Part shown: positions 5,491 to 8,047 of the stretch, one piece after another
Layout of the letters: each line of letters starts with the position of its first letter
Numbering within the stretch: the stretch's first letter is position 1
Assembly: GCA_012032575.1 (NCBI GenBank)
Contig: JAAUSP010000338.1
Location: 1-8,047, forward strand
Direction: 5' to 3'
DNA length: 8,047 nt
Origin: Anaerolineales bacterium
GTDB taxonomy: Bacteria; Chloroflexota; Anaerolineae; 4572-78; J111
Translations under genes and position numbers: made by a program
The notes under the pieces: generated by a model
The model's input: the letters and a program-made list of their open reading frames with translations, nothing else
Told to the model about the DNA's origin: nothing
Databases searched by the model: none

Positions 5491-6852
5491 GTGAAGCAAG
5501 CGCGGTCAAAACTATTTTCTATTATACACCATCTACGGCGATTATTGCTTTTTTTTAGCCGGCTGCAATGGAAACTGACCCTCGCCTATGCCCTCTCGAC
5601 GGTGGTGACGACTGTTGTGTTAAGCGCCATTGGGCTGGGCTTATTATGGTATCTCAATTTCGGGTCAAACTGGCTGCCCCACTTTATTGCCGGCAGTTTG
5701 CTCAAGGTTGGCCCGTCGCTGGCAGCTTATCTGGAACAAAGTCCGCCGGATCGGGTGGGGTTAAACCGCTGGCTGCGTAACGTTATTGCCGACAATAACC
5801 TGGTCCTCAACATTCCTGCCGACGAAAGCCAATCGGACTCGGAATTTCCCAGTAATTTTGGCCCGGTTGTGTTGATGGCCGTCGTAGACCCGCAAGGTCG
5901 AATACTGGCGGAATATCCGGCCGAAACGACTCCGCCGGAGGCCGTACTGCGCACCCGAATAACCGCCGAGGCTTTGTCCAACCTGGAGGCCGCGCTGCGC
6001 GGCCAAACCGATCCGGGGGCGCTGGCTCAGCGCACTGCCGACAGCCACATCTTTGTCGCCGTGCCCATTTTAAAGGCCAATCAACAGCTTGTGGGCGCGC
6101 TTTTTGTCGAACTGACCTATCCGGTAGAGGAAAGCGAGTTTCTGTGGCTGGTGCTGCGGGAAACGATTCTGCCGGTCGGCGGGGCCATGCTGGTGGTTGG
6201 GCTGATTGCCGGGACCCTTTTTGGCTTCATTATCGCTCGCGGCCTGACCCGCCGCCTGCGCACCCTGGCCGGGGCCACCGATGCCTGGAGCAAAGGCGAT
6301 TTTGAGGTACTGATCCAGGATAGTTCTGCCGACGAGTTAAGCCAACTGGCCCGGCAGCTTAACCATATGGCCCTGCAACTGCAAAACCTATTGCAGACCC
6401 GCCAGGAACTGGCTACGCTGGAAGAGCGCAACCGGCTGGCCCGCGATTTGCACGACTCGGTCAAGCAGCAGATTTTTGCCACGGCGATGCAGGTCGGTGC
6501 GGCCCGCGCCTTATTGCCTCAACAGCCCGACACAGCCCAAAACCATCTCCTGGAGGCCGAACGGCTGGTCCACGAGGCCCAGCAAGAGCTGACCACCCTC
6601 ATCCGTGAACTGCGTCCGGCGGCGCTGGAGGGCCAGGGATTGGCCGCTGCCCTGCGCCACTACGTGACCGATTGGGCGCGTCAAAACAAAATCAAGGCCG
6701 AGGTGCGGGTCCAGGGCGAGCGCCCTTTGCCCCTGTTGTCGAGCAGACCTTGTTTCGGGTGGCCCAGGAGGCGCTGGCCAATATCAGCCGGCACAGTGCA
6801 GCGACGGCAGCAGAAGTTCATCTGGCGTGCAGCGCCGGCCAGGTCAGTTTGA
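5491..6852 (+). CDS. Sensor histidine kinase, NarL/LiaS type, N-terminal part (frameshifted)
   Basis: Membrane sensor kinase that would autophosphorylate a histidine and pass phosphate to a NarL-type response regulator. From GTG 5491: TM1 at about 31-54, an extracytoplasmic sensor region of about 170 residues with a PAS/Cache-like VVDPQGRILAEYP and VAVPILKANQQLVGALFVEL, TM2 at about 227-249, HAMP at about 250-300, then the HisKA_3 box ERNRLARDLHDSVKQ with phosphoacceptor His321. The frame is sensible to about residue 414 (nt 6732). After that it turns into Arg/Trp-rich nonsense to a stop at 6852, while the ATPase domain continues in another frame. One extra C in the run 6730-6733 would join the two into a 508-residue kinase (5491-7016) of normal length. 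GTG 5491 has AAGG with no spacer. No ATG lies upstream before an in-frame stop at 5431-5433. No response regulator is visible nearby. Confidence 0.88.
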   Translation: MKQARSKLFSIIHHLRRLLLFFSRLQWKLTLAYALSTVVTTVVLSAIGLGLLWYLNFGSNWLPHFIAGSLLKVGPSLAAYLEQSPPDRVGLNRWLRNVIADNNLVLNIPADESQSDSEFPSNFGPVVLMAVVDPQGRILAEYPAETTPPEAVLRTRITAEALSNLEAALRGQTDPGALAQRTADSHIFVAVPILKANQQLVGALFVELTYPVEESEFLWLVLRETILPVGGAMLVVGLIAGTLFGFIIARGLTRRLRTLAGATDAWSKGDFEVLIQDSSADELSQLARQLNHMALQLQNLLQTRQELATLEERNRLARDLHDSVKQQIFATAMQVGAARALLPQQPDTAQNHLLEAERLVHEAQQELTTLIRELRPAALEGQGLAAALRHYVTDWARQNKIKAEVRVQGERPLPLLSSRPCFGWPRRRWPISAGTVQRRQQKFIWRAAPARSV

Positions 6853-7016
6853 CCATTGCCGACAATGGGCACGGTTTTCAGTTGAACACGACCAATGGCA
6901 AGGGATTGGGCTTGCACAGTATGCGCGAGCGGGTGGAAGCGCTGGGCGGCGATTTAAACATTCAAAGCGAACCAGCCCAAGGGACACGCCTCACCGCTCA
7001 GGTCAGGACAGGATAA
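6672..7016 (+). CDS. Sensor histidine kinase, C-terminal HATPase_c part (frameshifted)
   Basis: Continuation of the kinase that begins at 5491, in a different frame. Coding character really starts near 6726: PVVEQTLFRVAQEALANISRHS is the N-box, LTIADNGHGF the G1 box, and GKGLGLHSMRERVEALGG the G2 box, ending in the usual GTRLTAQV strand. The 5' limit given is only the nearest in-frame TTG; the residues before about 6723 (MGASKQNQGRG...) are an out-of-frame reading of the DHp domain, and no ribosome site is seen. As a separate protein it would lack the phosphoacceptor histidine, so independent function is unlikely. It is best read as one gene with the upstream part, broken by either a sequencing error or a real 1-nt deletion. 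The VOC gene follows 36 bp later. Confidence 0.8.
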   Translation: MGASKQNQGRGAGPGRAPFAPVVEQTLFRVAQEALANISRHSAATAAEVHLACSAGQVSLTIADNGHGFQLNTTNGKGLGLHSMRERVEALGGDLNIQSEPAQGTRLTAQVRTG

Positions 7017-7052
7017 ACGAGATTTAATTTCTTACATTGGGGGGCTATTTCA

Positions 7053-7451
7053 ATGCAAGTCGAACAAATTCTGGAAACCTGTTTGTATGTAGATGATCTG
7101 GAAACGGCGGCGGAGTTTTATCAGCGGGTGCTGGGCCTGGCAGTTTTTTCGCGGGTGAAGGGCCGGCACGTCTTTTTTCGCTGCGGCCAGGGGGTCTTTT
7201 TGCTGTTCAACCCGGTCCGCACCCGCCAGCCCGAAGGCAACCTGCCCGTACCGACTCACGGCGCACAGGGGCCGGGCCACGTCTCCTTTGCCATGCCCCC
7301 GGCCGACATCCCCGCCTGGCGCGAACATCTGCGCCAGCAGGCCGTGCCCATCGAGGCCGAAATCACCTGGCCCTCCGGCGGCTTCTCCCTCTATTTCCGC
7401 GACCCGGCAGGCAACAGCGTAGAACTCGCCACACCGCAGACGTGGGGGTGA
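7053..7451 (+). CDS. VOC-family protein (glyoxalase/bleomycin resistance/dioxygenase fold)
   Basis: A 132-residue single-domain vicinal-oxygen-chelate protein with two beta-alpha-beta-beta-beta modules. The first holds LETCLYVDDLETAAEFYQRVLGLAV and the second GHVSFAMPPADIPAWREHL through FRDPAGNSVELATP. Likely metal ligands are His76 (GPGHVSF) and Glu124 (NSVELA), with Glu8 or a nearby residue in the first strand as a third. The substrate cannot be told from the sequence; members include glyoxalases, ring-cleavage dioxygenases, fosfomycin-modifying enzymes and binding proteins. ATG 7053 has a GGGGGG tract about 8 nt upstream. It lies 36 bp after the kinase on the same strand and may share its transcript. 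It ends 16 bp from the convergent stop of the right-edge gene, and no terminator is evident between them. Confidence 0.87.
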   Translation: MQVEQILETCLYVDDLETAAEFYQRVLGLAVFSRVKGRHVFFRCGQGVFLLFNPVRTRQPEGNLPVPTHGAQGPGHVSFAMPPADIPAWREHLRQQAVPIEAEITWPSGGFSLYFRDPAGNSVELATPQTWG

Positions 7452-7467
7452 GAGATTCTTAAACTAA

Positions 7468-7962
7468 TTATTCCAAATACCCCAACTCCGCTAACAACCG
7501 CCGTACCTCCGCTACCTTATCCGCAGGAATAATCAACGTGGTCGAGTTCAACGCCTCGCCCAGCAGCGAGCCGAGGCGGGGATGCTGGCGCAATTCGGCC
7601 AGCAGGCTCTCGTGGCTGAGGCGCAATAAGGTAGCCTGTTCCAGGCGGGCGGTATTCTGGCGAGTGCCCCAGGCTAAAATGGTTTCGACCACTTTCAGCG
7701 GTGTGCCGTTATCGGTGGCGCGGGCCAGAAAAGCGGTAATTTGTTCGGCGGCCACCCCGTTTTTGAGGGCGCGGCTGACGCTGGCCTGGCTGATGCGGTA
7801 CACCGCCCGATCCTTCTCCCGTTCCTCCAAATTAGCAAAGCGGGCCAGTTGAAAACGGTCATACAAACTGGCGCGGGCCGGTACATGGGCCTGGAAATTG
7901 GCATCCACCCGCAGCAGCGGCGACTTTTGGGCTGGCGAGCCAACAGCCGGCTCGTTCCGCAA
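7468..7962 (-). CDS. Helicase-associated domain protein (XPB/Ssl2-like), C-terminal part (frameshifted)
   Basis: The 164 residues resemble the C-terminal end of bacterial helicase-associated domain proteins (XPB/Ssl2-like N-terminal domain family). These features support it: LLRVDANFQAHVPARASLYDRFQLARFANLE (a 'pattern value' strand followed by a helix), YRISQASVSRALKNGVAAEQITAFLARAT, TPLKVVETILAWGTR, and the closing STTLIIPADKVAEVRRLLAELGYLE. Such proteins are usually several hundred residues long, so this is a fragment. The TTG at 7962 is only where the open frame allows a start, with a stop shortly upstream (8005-8007). The natural upstream sequence is in another frame (see 7963-8047). Adding one A to the run 7961-7965 would join them. 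It is convergent with the VOC gene. Exact role, probably DNA repair or helicase-linked, is not shown by the fragment. Confidence 0.65.
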   Translation of the reverse strand: MRNEPAVGSPAQKSPLLRVDANFQAHVPARASLYDRFQLARFANLEEREKDRAVYRISQASVSRALKNGVAAEQITAFLARATDNGTPLKVVETILAWGTRQNTARLEQATLLRLSHESLLAELRQHPRLGSLLGEALNSTTLIIPADKVAEVRRLLAELGYLE

Positions 7963-8047
7963 AAAGCCTGCCCCTGCGGCGTGAGCCGGAAACTCCCCGG
8001 CTCGCTACCAGCAGCGGCAGCGCCCATCTCGACTACACCCAGAAGAA
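7963..8047 (-). pseudogene. Upstream part of the helicase-associated domain gene, out of frame and cut by window edge
   Basis: In the frame that includes position 8027, the minus strand reads LLGVVEMGAAAAGSEPGSF, then RLTPQGQAF, then shifts. RLTPQGQAFL is the usual lead-in to the domain encoded at 7468-7962, and the latter frame supplies the L after the A/T run 7961-7965. The frame remains open through the right edge, so most of the gene lies outside the window. It is either a real frameshift or a lost T in a T6 tract. Confidence 0.55.

Noticed and set aside
6672..6725. Separate ATPase protein starting at TTG 6672
   Set aside because: Residues before about 6723 are an out-of-frame reading of the kinase helix region, and the ATPase domain fits as the continuation of the upstream gene.

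Overview
The window reads as a piece of a bacterial chromosome, most likely from a Chloroflexota (Anaerolineae-like) organism in an environmental assembly. This placement is an inference. It rests on GC-rich genes separated by AT-rich gaps full of short palindromic repeats, a NarL/LiaS-type kinase with an HDSVKQ phosphoacceptor box, and an XPB/Ssl2-like helicase-associated domain protein, combined with a YIP1/HlyD-adaptor/MacB exporter cluster. No rRNA, tRNA or CRISPR array was seen.

Left part (1-3119, minus strand): an export cluster in the order YIP1-family membrane protein, HlyD/MacA-like adaptor, MacB-like ABC ATPase. The ATPase runs off the left edge, where a permease would be expected. 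The two gaps between these genes hold inverted-repeat elements, each with a tandem 9-bp doublet in one arm.

Middle (3120-3568): a gene-free stretch of about 450 bp. It holds a short degenerate TGCTAC-type tandem repeat, a 114-bp MITE-like element with 13-bp terminal inverted repeats and a TTAC target-site duplication, and a rho-independent terminator for the next operon.

3569-5228 (minus strand): a two-gene cassette with 11-bp overlapping reading frames. It encodes a small DUF4365 protein with PD-(D/E)XK-nuclease-like residues and a 381-aa protein of unknown function. By eye the cassette is less GC-rich than its neighbours, it ends in its own terminator and it is flanked by a mobile-looking repeat. 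It is the best candidate here for an undescribed (possibly defence-type) system.

Right part (5491-8047): a membrane sensor histidine kinase on the plus strand, split by an apparent 1-nt deletion just before its ATPase domain; a small VOC (glyoxalase/dioxygenase fold) protein 36 bp downstream; then, converging on the minus strand, the C-terminal part of a helicase-associated domain protein that runs off the right edge and is also broken by an apparent 1-nt loss. Both breaks lie in short homopolymers (C run, A/T run), so a systematic sequencing or assembly error is at least as likely as true gene decay.
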